A stretch of 34,289 nt of DNA from Oscillospiraceae bacterium (GCA_017481565.1 JAFUOZ010000080.1:1-34289); one strand, 5' to 3'; counted from the first letter of the stretch, positions 7,934 to 15,759 are shown. Made by a program: numbers and translations. The notes: generated by a model not told the origin, from the letters alone.

Positions 7934-8617
7934 TCAGGGAATTTTATAGCCTGCGCCTCTTACCGTCTGTATAAGCTCGCTGCAGCCTGCCTGCTCCAGC
8001 TTCTGTCTCAGGGTCTTTACGTGAGCGTCCACCGTTCTTGTTTCGCCCTCAAACTGAAAGCCCCAGACCTTTTCCATAAGCTTTTCACGGGTCATAACAA
8101 GACTGCGGTTTATCATCAGACAGCTTAAAAGCTCAAATTCCTTGTAGGTAAGCTCCACCTGAACGCCGTTATAGCTGACAGTACGCCTTGACATATCCAC
8201 ATCAAGCCCCTCACAGCTTAAAAGCTCAGACTGATTTCCGCTCCGTCCTCCCGCACGGCGTAAAACCGCCTTTATTCTTGAAAGCAGCTCCATTACGCCG
8301 AATGGCTTGGTTATATAATCATCTGCACCGTTTTCAAGACCGTTTACCTTGTCTATCTCGGAGGATTTCGCCGTAAGCATAATAACGGGGATATCCTTTT
8401 TCATGCTGTCTGCCCTCAGCTTGCGGAGAATTTCAATACCGTCACCGTCGGGAAGCATTATATCAAGCAGAATAAGATCGGGCAGCTTCTTATTCATCAG
8501 CGACTTATATTCTGCCGCATTGCTGCACGGAACAGCCTCATATCCTCCCGTTTTCAGTGCACAGCATATAAGCTCTCTTATTCCGTCATCGTCCTCAACA
8601 CAATATATCCTTGCCAT
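7934..8617 (-). CDS. OmpR/PhoB-family response regulator
   Basis: The 227-residue regulator has a receiver domain (about 1-118) with acidic residues VEDDD near residue 10, phosphoacceptor Asp52 (LLDIML), Thr82 (MLTAKS) and Lys104 (TKPFG). A winged-helix DNA-binding domain follows (about 130-227), with LTYKEFELL, TRTVDAHV and TVRGAGYKI. It is cotranscribed with the downstream kinase (14 bp apart). The transporter gene upstream ends at a hairpin (8656-8688), so the pair may have its own promoter, but I do not see a convincing one. PhoB or PhoP is the best reading from context. Confidence 0.9.
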   Translation of the reverse strand: MARIYCVEDDDGIRELICCALKTGGYEAVPCSNAAEYKSLMNKKLPDLILLDIMLPDGDGIEILRKLRADSMKKDIPVIMLTAKSSEIDKVNGLENGADDYITKPFGVMELLSRIKAVLRRAGGRSGNQSELLSCEGLDVDMSRRTVSYNGVQVELTYKEFELLSCLMINRSLVMTREKLMEKVWGFQFEGETRTVDAHVKTLRQKLEQAGCSELIQTVRGAGYKIP

Positions 8618-8655
8618 AACATGACCTGCCTTTGAATATAGAATATTTTAAAATA

Positions 8656-8688
8656 TGACCGCACAATTCATAAGAGATTGTGCGGTCA
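8656..8688 (-). terminator. Terminator after the Na/Pi cotransporter gene
   Basis: A 12-bp perfect inverted repeat, TGACCGCACAAT (8656-8667) and ATTGTGCGGTCA (8677-8688), has a 9-nt loop. On the minus strand it is followed by a T-rich but interrupted tract, so termination may be partial. Confidence 0.65.
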
Positions 8689-8705
8689 GTGAACTATTGA
8701 ATTTA

Positions 8706-10457
8706 TCAGGAAAGCATATACTTCTTTTCACATTCCGCAAGCATACGGCGGAACTCCTCATCATTGCGGTGGACCTCATTGATGTAAGAGTGATATTCAA
8801 TATCTGTCTGCTTTCTCTGGATAATGGAAAGAGCAATATTTGAACAGTGGTCTGAAATACGCTCTAAATTGGTAAGCAGATCGGAGAACATAAAGCCCTG
8901 ATTGATAGTACATTCACCTGTCTGAACACGCTCGATATGACGGTTCTTAAGCTCTGTACGGAGCATATCGACTACCTCTTCAACAGGCTCAATCTGCTTT
9001 GCGTCATTTATCTCGCCGCTTTTGAAAGCGTCCGTTGTAAGAGCAAGAATATCATTTACCGCCCTGTAAAGCACCTTAAGCTCACTCTTTGCCTTATCGG
9101 AAAATTCAACCTTCTTTTCCTTAAGCTCCTCGGAGGTCTCTAAGATATTTACCGCATGGTCGGAAATTCTCTCAAAATCTCCGATAGCGTGAAGCAGATA
9201 TGTTACGCTTCTGCTGTCATCATCGGTAAGATTCATTCCCGAAAGCTTTACAAGATAATTGCCTATCTTGTCCTCGTACTTATCTACGATATCCTCGTTT
9301 TCACGGATAACAACAGCAGTTTTTTCATCATAGTTATCAAGCATATTGATAGCCATTTCAATGGTATCCTTTGAAATATCCGCCATTCTTAAAGTAATGC
9401 TGCGGCACTGCTCGATAGCAACAGCGGGAGTATTCAGGAGACGGTCGTCAAGTATCTCGATCTTTTCCTTCTTGCCGTCCTCATCGTCCTTGATGATCTT
9501 AAGTGCAAGCTGCTCCAGCTTCTTTGCAAAGGGGAAAAGAATAAGTGTTGTTGTAAGATTGAAGATAGTATGGATAACAGCGATCTTGAATTCATCTACC
9601 GCACTTTCCATAAATGAAAAATGTACGATAGCATTTATCACATAGAAACCGATAAGGAAAATAAGTGTTCCGCAGACATTGAAGCAAAGATGAACCACAC
9701 CGACTCTCTTTGCGCTCTTGTTTGCACCCACAGATGAGATAAGCGCAGTAACACAGGTACCGATATTCTGACCGAGAATAATGGGGAGTGCAGCGCCGAA
9801 GGTGATCTGACCTGTTGCGGAAAGTGCCTGTAAAATACCTACCGAAGCAGATGAGGACTGAATAACAGCTGTAAGCAGCGCACCGCAGAGAACACCTAAA
9901 ACAGGGTTTGTGAACATAGTAAAAAGTGCCTGAAATTCGGGAACATCAGCCAGCGGCTCAACTGCCTTGCTCATATTATTCATTCCCGTCATAAGTATAG
10001 CAAAGCCGATAAGTATGCCGCCTATGTCCTTTTTCTTGTTGCTCTTTCCTGCCATAATAAGCAGGATTCCTATTGCGGCAAGTATGGGAGAAAAGGAAGT
10101 AGGCTTAAGAAGCTTCATTATCATGCTGTCACCCTCGATACCCGAAAGGCTCAGAAGCCAGGATGTAACCGTTGTACCGATATTTGCTCCCATGATTATA
10201 GGTATGACCTGTGCAAGTCTCATAAGACCCGAGTTTACAAAGCCTACAAGCATTACGGTAGTAGCGGAGGATGACTGTATGACTGCTGTTACAGCAGTAC
10301 CGAGAAGAAGTCCCTTGACAGGATTTGAAGTAAGGCTCTCAAAAATCTTTTCAAGCTTACCGCCTGCCATTTTTTCAAGCTTTTCACCCATAAGGTTCAT
10401 ACCGTACAGAAATAAAGCAAGACCTCCGAACAATGATATAACATTAAAAATGTCCAT
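8706..10457 (-). CDS. Na/Pi cotransporter family protein with C-terminal PhoU-like domain
   Basis: The 583-residue protein carries the inverted-repeat transporter core of the NptA/Na-Pi cotransporter family. The QSSSA motif occurs at about 61-65 and 200-204, paired with GANIGTT (90-96) and GQNIGTC (230-236). About eight hydrophobic helices span residues 5-345, and the C-terminal 360-575 is helical and PhoU-like. It should move phosphate with sodium across the cytoplasmic membrane. I start it at the ATG at 10457 (MDIFNVISLFGGLALFLYG), preceded by AAAGGG; an upstream in-frame extension of 54 codons has no ribosome binding site and is unlike the family. The PhoBR-type pair downstream supports a phosphate role. 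Confidence 0.92.
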   Translation of the reverse strand: MDIFNVISLFGGLALFLYGMNLMGEKLEKMAGGKLEKIFESLTSNPVKGLLLGTAVTAVIQSSSATTVMLVGFVNSGLMRLAQVIPIIMGANIGTTVTSWLLSLSGIEGDSMIMKLLKPTSFSPILAAIGILLIMAGKSNKKKDIGGILIGFAILMTGMNNMSKAVEPLADVPEFQALFTMFTNPVLGVLCGALLTAVIQSSSASVGILQALSATGQITFGAALPIILGQNIGTCVTALISSVGANKSAKRVGVVHLCFNVCGTLIFLIGFYVINAIVHFSFMESAVDEFKIAVIHTIFNLTTTLILFPFAKKLEQLALKIIKDDEDGKKEKIEILDDRLLNTPAVAIEQCRSITLRMADISKDTIEMAINMLDNYDEKTAVVIRENEDIVDKYEDKIGNYLVKLSGMNLTDDDSRSVTYLLHAIGDFERISDHAVNILETSEELKEKKVEFSDKAKSELKVLYRAVNDILALTTDAFKSGEINDAKQIEPVEEVVDMLRTELKNRHIERVQTGECTINQGFMFSDLLTNLERISDHCSNIALSIIQRKQTDIEYHSYINEVHRNDEEFRRMLAECEKKYMLS

Positions 10458-10492
10458 CTCAGAATAACCCTTTCTCTTCTTGAATAATTCAT
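10397..10492 (-). other. Possible 31-codon upstream ORF overlapping the transporter start
   Basis: On the minus strand AAAGGAG is followed 4 nt later by an ATG (10492-10490). It opens a 31-codon frame ending in TGA at 10399-10397. It overlaps the first 20 or so codons of the transporter in another frame. Its ribosome binding site is at least as good as the one for the transporter. It may be a translational control element or a chance frame. Confidence 0.25.
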
Positions 10493-10555
10493 TTAGCTCC
10501 TTTATTATAATAATAGATACAAGTAAAATAAAAAGGTGCTTTAAGTAAAAATCGT

Positions 10556-10567
10556 GTAAAATTTTAC
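10556..10567. promoter_or_regulatory. Perfect palindrome upstream of the transporter gene
   Basis: GTAAAATTTTAC is a perfect 12-bp palindrome about 100 bp upstream of the transporter start, in an AT-rich leader. It is a candidate operator. I could not match it to a known Pho box. Confidence 0.3.
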
Positions 10568-10605
10568 GAAACTGAATATAAATTCCAATATCTGTATCTA
10601 TATTA

Positions 10606-10659
10606 TCCAAAAAAAGCAAAAACGGTACAAGCCCCGCCCGAAAACGAAGCCTGTACCGT
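10606..10659 (-). terminator. Terminator after the SCP2 gene
   Basis: ACGGTACA (10622-10629) pairs with TGTACCGT (10652-10659), extended by weaker inner pairs. On the minus strand the stem is followed by two T-rich stretches (10621 down to about 10608). It closes the lipid/acyl operon. Confidence 0.8.
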
Positions 10660-10665
10660 ATAAAA

Positions 10666-11085
10666 TTACTTTTTCTTTGAAGCGTTCTTCTTTGATGAAG
10701 CCTTGGGAGCTGCCTTTTCGGACTTTTCTGTCTTTACTGTTTTTGCAGCCTTTGCCTTATCGGGAGCCTTAACGATCTTCTGAAATTCAAGTGCCTTGTC
10801 AATATCTCCTTCAACCTTAAGCTTACCTGTTGTAAAAGCCAGAACAGCGTCAAGCTTGTCCTCTGTGATCTTAAGCAGATTTTCAGCTGATGCAACAAGC
10901 TTGCAGTCACGGTCATAATACTCGTAAGGTTCAACAAAAAGCTGCTTGTCCTTAAGCTCAACATAGAATGCGCCTGCGCCCTCGCCTGTAATGTCGATCT
11001 GTACGGCAAGGTGTCCGTCAAAAGCGCTTACGTCCTTTGCAAGAAGGATTTCTCTTGCTCTTGCAACGATCTCTTCATAAGTCAT
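10666..11085 (-). CDS. SCP2 sterol-binding-domain protein with basic tail
   Basis: The 139-residue protein has an SCP2-like lipid-binding fold (about 1-105): a helix start TYEEIVARARE, then VQIDITGEG, GAFYVELKDKQL and the closing LKVEGDIDKALEF. SCP2 domains bind acyl chains, sterols or acyl-CoA in a hydrophobic tunnel. The last 35 residues are rich in Lys and Ala, unstructured and strongly positive, ending KKNASKKK; such a tail could bring it to acidic membranes or polymers. No signal peptide is present, so it is cytoplasmic. It lies about 100 bp after the acyl ligase, behind an AT palindrome, and before a terminator. A role as acyl carrier or lipid chaperone for the operon is inference. Confidence 0.85.
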   Translation of the reverse strand: MTYEEIVARAREILLAKDVSAFDGHLAVQIDITGEGAGAFYVELKDKQLFVEPYEYYDRDCKLVASAENLLKITEDKLDAVLAFTTGKLKVEGDIDKALEFQKIVKAPDKAKAAKTVKTEKSEKAAPKASSKKNASKKK

Positions 11086-11125
11086 TTCAATAACCTCTCT
11101 CTTTTTTCACTTTTTCACAATTTTC

Positions 11126-11142
11126 ATCATAATTATTATGAT
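11126..11142. promoter_or_regulatory. 17-bp AT palindrome upstream of the SCP2 gene
   Basis: ATCATAAT and ATTATGAT flank one central base. It sits 40 bp upstream of the SCP2 start in the 97-bp gap after the acyl ligase gene, the only wide gap in the operon. It is a candidate operator or weak hairpin. A clear -35/-10 pair is not visible, so the SCP2 gene may rely on the operon promoter. Confidence 0.35.
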
Positions 11143-11182
11143 ATACTTATAATACATTAAAATATCGTATAATATGTAGATA

Positions 11183-12709
11183 TTATATTAAATCTCCCTG
11201 AATTTCCTGATTGCGTCTGATCTTCTTTGATGTAGTCTTGTCAAATTCCACATTTCTCATACGAAGACGGCGTATGGTCTTTGAAGATGTGACCGTCTTA
11301 TTTATATTATTGACAAGCTCTCTGAACATATCCGCAACCTGTTCATTTGTCATATCCTTGCAATAATCGGGAGATGGGAATATTTCAGCTGTGATAACAC
11401 TGTCATCTGCATAGACAAGCACCTCAGCAATAAATTCAACCCCTGCAAACTTGTTTTCAAGCTCCTCGGGAGATACATTCTCACCGTTGGAAAGAATAAT
11501 AAGATTCTTTTTTCTGCCTGTGATATAGATCCTGTTATCCTCAACATAGCCAAGGTCACCTGTGTGGAGCCAGCCTTCTGAGTCGATAGCCTCTGCTGTT
11601 GCGGCTTCGTCCTTATAGTAGCCCATCATTACAGAGGGACTTTTTGCTGTGATCTCGCCGTCAACGATCTTTACCTGACAGCCCTTTACGATGATACCTA
11701 CATCGCCGAGAGTGCTTCCGTTCAGGTCACCTGTGGATATTCTGGGAGAACATTCTGTCATGCCGTAGCCCTGAGATATGGGAATACCCAGCTCCATATA
11801 AGCCTGTGCAAGCTCGGGACGGAGATATGCTCCGCCGCTGTAGATCACCTTAAGCTTACCGCCGAAAACAGCATCAGCGATAGCCTTTATCGGAACATCA
11901 GGCTTTGCAGAAGCAGCTGTCTTTATCTGCTTATAGATAGTCTCGGCGATCATGGGAACCAGCAGCATCGTGGTAGGCTGAAACAGCTTAAGATTCTGAC
12001 CGATCCTCAGCATAGAATCATTCACACAGATACAGCAGCCGTATCTGAGCGAAAGAAGAATATCACAAGTGAGACAATATACATGGTGGATAGGAAGAAC
12101 TGTAAGCAGAGAATCCTCCTCTGTGCTTTCGTTATCCATACACATTGCATTATCAATAAGATTTCCGTGTGAAAGCATTACACCCTTGCTCTTGCCCGTA
12201 GTACCCGATGTATAAACGATAGCCGCAAGCCTATCGGGAGAGATGCTTTCAGGCTCCTTTGCTTCAAAAGCGGAGACTGTTTCGGAAAGCTCCTGAAGAG
12301 GCACATAGGTATGGATAGCGGGGCAGGATATCCTGATCTGATCCAGCATAGGCTCATATCTTTTGTCATAGAAGAATATTTCAACGTCCGCTCTCTGCAG
12401 AAGCTCGCATATATCGGTGCAGGAAAGCTGTGCGTCAAGGGGAACTATAACATTTCCGCCTGATACGGTTCCGAAATATGCCGTAAGATATGCATAGCTT
12501 GTAGGACCGATAACAGCTGCATGAACTGTTCTGCCCTCTGACTTTGAAGCAACAAAGCCGCATACCTTCAGAACGTCCTCATAAAATTCGTTATGATCCT
12601 TTTCAACTATATCTTTTCCGTTCTTTTCCTTAAGAAACACTCTTTCACCGTAGCAGGCTGCAGAATTCTTTACCAGATCATACAGGGTCTTTACATTATT
12701 CTTATCCAT
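11183..12709 (-). CDS. AMP-dependent acyl ligase (ANL superfamily)
   Basis: The 508-residue enzyme should activate a carboxylic acid as acyl-AMP and pass it to a thiol. Visible ANL motifs are YTSGTTGKSKG (166-176), GYGMTECSP (315-323), GWLHTGDLGY (379-388) and ITGRKKNLI (396-404). The A10 motif TTSKKIRR has the catalytic Lys at about 496. Lys replaces the usual Gly just before it, as in long-chain acyl-CoA synthetases, which favours a fatty acid over an amino acid substrate. There is no fused carrier domain; a free-standing ACP gene ends 33 bp upstream of its start and is the likely acceptor. CGGAGGAG precedes the ATG. It could be an acyl-CoA or acyl-ACP synthetase; the neighbours favour acyl-ACP. 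Confidence 0.92.
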   Translation of the reverse strand: MDKNNVKTLYDLVKNSAACYGERVFLKEKNGKDIVEKDHNEFYEDVLKVCGFVASKSEGRTVHAAVIGPTSYAYLTAYFGTVSGGNVIVPLDAQLSCTDICELLQRADVEIFFYDKRYEPMLDQIRISCPAIHTYVPLQELSETVSAFEAKEPESISPDRLAAIVYTSGTTGKSKGVMLSHGNLIDNAMCMDNESTEEDSLLTVLPIHHVYCLTCDILLSLRYGCCICVNDSMLRIGQNLKLFQPTTMLLVPMIAETIYKQIKTAASAKPDVPIKAIADAVFGGKLKVIYSGGAYLRPELAQAYMELGIPISQGYGMTECSPRISTGDLNGSTLGDVGIIVKGCQVKIVDGEITAKSPSVMMGYYKDEAATAEAIDSEGWLHTGDLGYVEDNRIYITGRKKNLIILSNGENVSPEELENKFAGVEFIAEVLVYADDSVITAEIFPSPDYCKDMTNEQVADMFRELVNNINKTVTSSKTIRRLRMRNVEFDKTTSKKIRRNQEIQGDLI

Positions 12710-12742
12710 ACTATATACTCCTCCGCTTGATTTTTCAGGGAA

Positions 12743-12976
12743 TTACTTTCCGGAAACCAGCTTTTCGAGATAATCCACAGCCATGCCTACAGTCTGAAGA
12801 TTAACGACCTCTGCTTCATCTACCATTACATCAAATTCTGTTTCAAGATCGCCTAAAAGGCTCATGAAATCATAGGAAGTAAAGCCAAGATCCTCAATGA
12901 ACTTTGTATCCTCTGTTATTGCCTCGGGATCAGCCTCAACATAATTGCAGATAAGCTCCTTAAACTTTTCAAACAT
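12743..12976 (-). CDS. Acyl carrier protein
   Basis: The 77-residue acidic helical protein has the carrier-protein signature EDLGFTSYDFMSLLGDLE. Ser34 in TSYDF is at the place that normally receives phosphopantetheine. The usual DSL is TSY here, as in divergent carriers dedicated to a pathway and unlike the housekeeping AcpP. GGAGG lies 8 nt before the ATG. It sits between the condensation and ligase genes with gaps of 19 and 33 bp, so it probably carries the acyl group between the two enzymes. Confidence 0.93.
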   Translation of the reverse strand: MFEKFKELICNYVEADPEAITEDTKFIEDLGFTSYDFMSLLGDLETEFDVMVDEAEVVNLQTVGMAVDYLEKLVSGK

Positions 12977-12995
12977 GATTTTTTCCTCCGTTATT

Positions 12996-14408
12996 TTATA
13001 TCATTTCAAGTATCTGACCTATTGTTCTGTCCTTATCCTCAATACCTCTGAACAGAACACGGCAGAGATAATAATAAAGATATTCCATTTCATGCTCGGT
13101 CACCGCATCCACCTTATATTCAAAGTTGAAGTTAAGACCGTTATCTTCAACACGGTGCATAACCGTCAGATATAAGGGCTGTCCCGCAACGCCGTTTGTG
13201 TACCAATAGCTCTTGTAAGGGATATCGGGAACCTCCTGTGCATTGTTCTTAAGAGAAAGAGGCTGATAGGTAAGGCTCATGCTCTCGTAGCTGTTGCCGG
13301 GAGAAAGCTTCCAGTATCTGTTTCTCATCATTGTAAGCTCGATAGGGTCAAAGTTTGCATGACGGAAGATCTTGTTCTGCTCCGTCTGGATCATGCGGAT
13401 ACCGTCAAGGAAGGTCATTTCAGGCTCCATTATGGTTCTTAAGGGGAAGAAATGTATTCTTGTACCGCCTGACTGCTTTTCAAGAAGAGTACCTCTTCTT
13501 GCGATGCAGGTCTTTAAGGAAACGTCCTTTTCGTCATCATTGAACTTTGAAAGTACCGTACGCAGACCCATAAGCAGCAGACTTGCCATAGGTACATTGT
13601 TATCCTGACAGAACTGCATAAGTCTTTCGGAGGGTTCCTTCTCCAGATGATAAACCGAAATAGCCGCTACGGGACTTCTTGAAATTACCATAGCACTTCT
13701 CTGAGTGGGATTGTTGTTTTCCCTTCTCTGTGTAAGAAGTCTGCCCATTCCCGTAAAGTCGGTATACATAGGCTCGCTTGATGCGATCTCGTTCTTCCAG
13801 AATTCCTCGTCCTTTTTCCTTGCGGCAGAGTTATCCTCATATGCAAGATCCTTTTCAACTGCCTTGAAATAGGACTGCATTTCCTTGGGCATATCGGTGC
13901 CGTATTTAAGTGAACAGTAGATCTCAAGCACATCACGGAAAAATCCGATAAGTGAGCTTGAATCCATCGTCATATGGTCTACCTTAAGATAAATTCCGTT
14001 GTAGTTGTCGGGAAGCTTTATCATTACAACCCTGTTCATGGGAGAATGAAAGCGCTTGAAAGGAATTGCTGTCCAGCGGCGCATTTCATCATGTGCGTCC
14101 TCTTCCTTCCATGAGGAAAAATCCACGAATTCAATGTCTCTGTCCTCAAAGGGAACAAGATACTGATATACCTTGTTTTCGTCCTCAGGGTCGGGCATAA
14201 AGCGGAGTCTCATTGAATCAAAACGCTCATAGGAACGGTAAATAGCCTGCTTGAGAACGTCAAAATCAACCTCTGACTGTAAATAAAGTCCCGAACCGAT
14301 GCAGAGTACCTGCGGAGGTGAATACTTGATAGTATAATTATGAAGTCTCTGAGCCGCTGTAAGAGGATAGCACTGCAAATTAACACCGTTTACCTTAAAT
14401 TCTTTCAT
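12996..14408 (-). CDS. Free-standing condensation-like acyltransferase
   Basis: The 470-residue protein looks like a stand-alone condensation or related acyltransferase of the chloramphenicol acetyltransferase/NRPS condensation superfamily. It opens with YPLTAAQRLHNY, like the LTxxQ start of condensation domains. The active site is KVDHMTMDSSS: His at about 145 and Asp about 149 give HxxxD, but the first His of HHxxxDG is Asp and the Gly is Ser. The C-terminal half has LSLTYQPL-like strands of the second lobe. The ATG at 14408 is preceded by GAGG at 6 nt and is preferred over the GTG at 14420. It should join the ACP-bound acyl group to an amine or alcohol; the acceptor is unknown. Confidence 0.82.
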   Translation of the reverse strand: MKEFKVNGVNLQCYPLTAAQRLHNYTIKYSPPQVLCIGSGLYLQSEVDFDVLKQAIYRSYERFDSMRLRFMPDPEDENKVYQYLVPFEDRDIEFVDFSSWKEEDAHDEMRRWTAIPFKRFHSPMNRVVMIKLPDNYNGIYLKVDHMTMDSSSLIGFFRDVLEIYCSLKYGTDMPKEMQSYFKAVEKDLAYEDNSAARKKDEEFWKNEIASSEPMYTDFTGMGRLLTQRRENNNPTQRSAMVISRSPVAAISVYHLEKEPSERLMQFCQDNNVPMASLLLMGLRTVLSKFNDDEKDVSLKTCIARRGTLLEKQSGGTRIHFFPLRTIMEPEMTFLDGIRMIQTEQNKIFRHANFDPIELTMMRNRYWKLSPGNSYESMSLTYQPLSLKNNAQEVPDIPYKSYWYTNGVAGQPLYLTVMHRVEDNGLNFNFEYKVDAVTEHEMEYLYYYLCRVLFRGIEDKDRTIGQILEMI

Positions 14409-14438
14409 AGACAACCTCACATCCTATATATTTATTGA

Positions 14439-15395
14439 TCAGGCAAAATATTTCTCTATAAATTCCGATACCTTGCTTTCGTAAAGCTCTGTATTTTCAT
14501 AATAGCTTGCGCCGTGTCCCGCATTTTCAACCATGAGAAGCTCCTTTGGTGTCCTGCACAGCTCATAGTTCTTGTCGCTCATCCATGTGGGAACGAAATC
14601 GTCGTTCTTTCCGTGAATGAAAAGTATGGGGCATTTTGCGGTCTGTACAGCGTCTGCTGTGGAGCAGTCCTTGAAGCCGTAGCCTGCCTTTTTCTTGCTC
14701 ATCATGTTGTTTATGTTCATTACGGGGAATTTTGCCATCTTATAATCCCTTTTGAGAACATGACCGAACACCTCATCGGGAGATGTAAAGGCACAGTCGG
14801 AAACAACAAGCTTTACATTTGAGGGACATTCCTTAAGTCCTGCCGCCATAAGCACTGTGGAGCCGCCCATGGATACGCCGTAAAGCATGATGCTTATATC
14901 CTCGCCGTATTTTTCCTTTACAAGCTTTATCCATTCAAGACAGTCATATCTGTCAAGAACGCCGAAGCCTATGTACTGACCCTCACTGTTTCCGTGAGCA
15001 CGGTTATCTACCAGAAGGCAGCTTATCCCCTGCTTATGAAGAAAGGAAGCAAAGCTTGCGTTGCTCATTGCGGAGCTTGTGTAGCCGTGGAAGCAGATCG
15101 CTATTCTTCTTGGTTTTTCCTCTGCATAGAAGATATCGCCGCTGAGCTTAAGACCGTCCTTTGAGGTCACTGTAAGATGCTCTGTGGGCTGTGCAAGAAG
15201 ATATTCCTTTCTTGGACCGATCTTCTTTTTATATTCCTCCCACTGCTTCATATCAGCCATTTCATCAAGATCCACCTTTACCGAATCCTGACGGGGAACT
15301 ACCTTCTTGAAAAGAATATTTGCTATTCCGAAGGAGCCTGCCGTTCCCAGAACGACGAGACCTCCCGCAATACCTGCAATAACGCCTAAATTCAT
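14439..15395 (-). CDS. Membrane-anchored alpha/beta hydrolase
   Basis: The 318-residue protein starts with one hydrophobic helix (about 3-27, MNLGVIAGIAGGLVVLG) that should anchor it in the membrane. The alpha/beta hydrolase domain follows (about 75-315): CFHGYTSS carries the oxyanion region, YGVSMGGSTVL holds the nucleophile Ser, GKNDDFVP the acid Asp, and ENAGHGASY the His. It resembles the Firmicutes serine hydrolases of the YqkD/BAAT-like type. The ATG at 15395 is preceded by AAGG; an in-frame GTG at 15407 overlaps that site. It is the first gene of the acyl operon, 30 bp before the condensation gene, and could release or trim a lipidated product as a thioesterase or amidase. The substrate is unknown. 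Confidence 0.9.
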   Translation of the reverse strand: MNLGVIAGIAGGLVVLGTAGSFGIANILFKKVVPRQDSVKVDLDEMADMKQWEEYKKKIGPRKEYLLAQPTEHLTVTSKDGLKLSGDIFYAEEKPRRIAICFHGYTSSAMSNASFASFLHKQGISCLLVDNRAHGNSEGQYIGFGVLDRYDCLEWIKLVKEKYGEDISIMLYGVSMGGSTVLMAAGLKECPSNVKLVVSDCAFTSPDEVFGHVLKRDYKMAKFPVMNINNMMSKKKAGYGFKDCSTADAVQTAKCPILFIHGKNDDFVPTWMSDKNYELCRTPKELLMVENAGHGASYYENTELYESKVSEFIEKYFA

Positions 15396-15417
15396 GGATA
15401 AACACACCTTTCAATGT

Positions 15418-15514
15418 TTAAGGAAGCGCTGATTAAAGCCGCAGGCATCGTTTCAGACCCACGAAAAGCCTTTATTGAGTGGGTCGTGAAACGATTTAAT
15501 CAGCGGTTCCTTAA
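15418..15514. repeat. Palindromic MITE-like repeat, copy B
   Basis: Flanked by TTAA on both sides (15418-15421, 15511-15514), it has terminal arms GGAAGCGCTGATTAAA and TTTAATCAGCGGTTCC and the same inner stem (CGTTTC..ACCCAC with GTGGGT..GAAACG) as copy A2, in the same orientation. Only the apical loop differs clearly. It lies between the promoter at 15577-15605 and the hydrolase ribosome binding site, so it is probably transcribed as part of that leader. Confidence 0.88.
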
Positions 15515-15576
15515 AGCCGTATCATATCGACAGATAAACAACTTTTTCTGTTTTTCGTCTATTATCTTACCTGAAT

Positions 15577-15605
15577 ATAATAACACATTTTCCCTTTCAG
15601 GTCAA
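15577..15605 (-). promoter_or_regulatory. Sigma-A promoter of the acyl operon, with overlapping inverted repeat
   Basis: On the minus strand TTGACC (15605-15600) and TATTAT (15582-15577) are 17 bp apart. An inverted repeat, TTCAGGT (15596-15602) and ACCTGAA (15569-15575), overlaps the -35 and covers the start-site side of the -10, where a repressor could act. The start would be near 15570, giving a leader of about 175 nt that contains repeat copy B. Confidence 0.7.
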
Positions 15606-15699
15606 CAGTCATAAATACAAATTTTATACATCAAACAGCTTTGTTTTTATGTTATTATAATAAAAAACAAGCCAATACCTGATAATTTTCGCCAAAGGA

Positions 15700-15722
15700 T
15701 TGATCATTATGCATAATATCAA
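15700..15722. promoter_or_regulatory. Palindrome downstream of the C45 gene
   Basis: TTGAT..ATCAA flanks a perfect 12-bp palindrome, ATTATGCATAAT (15706-15717). No T run follows, so it is not a clear terminator. The 245-bp gap 15515-15759 otherwise shows only the acyl operon promoter; no gene was seen. Confidence 0.35.
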
Positions 15723-15759
15723 CCACACCTGATTATACAAAAAGACATAAGTGAAAAGC

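Noticed and set aside
10458..10619. 54-codon N-terminal extension of the Na/Pi transporter
   Set aside because: No ribosome binding site at the far start, AT-rich leader-like sequence, and family members begin at the MDIFNVISLFGG start.
14514..14822. 102-codon plus-strand frame opposite the alpha/beta hydrolase
   Set aside because: Antisense shadow of a strongly supported gene, without its own ribosome binding site or recognisable family.
15414..15614. 66-codon plus-strand frame over repeat copy B, and a similar frame at 2644-2829
   Set aside because: Both are translations of the palindromic repeat itself, have no ribosome binding site and are not shared with the reverse-oriented copies.
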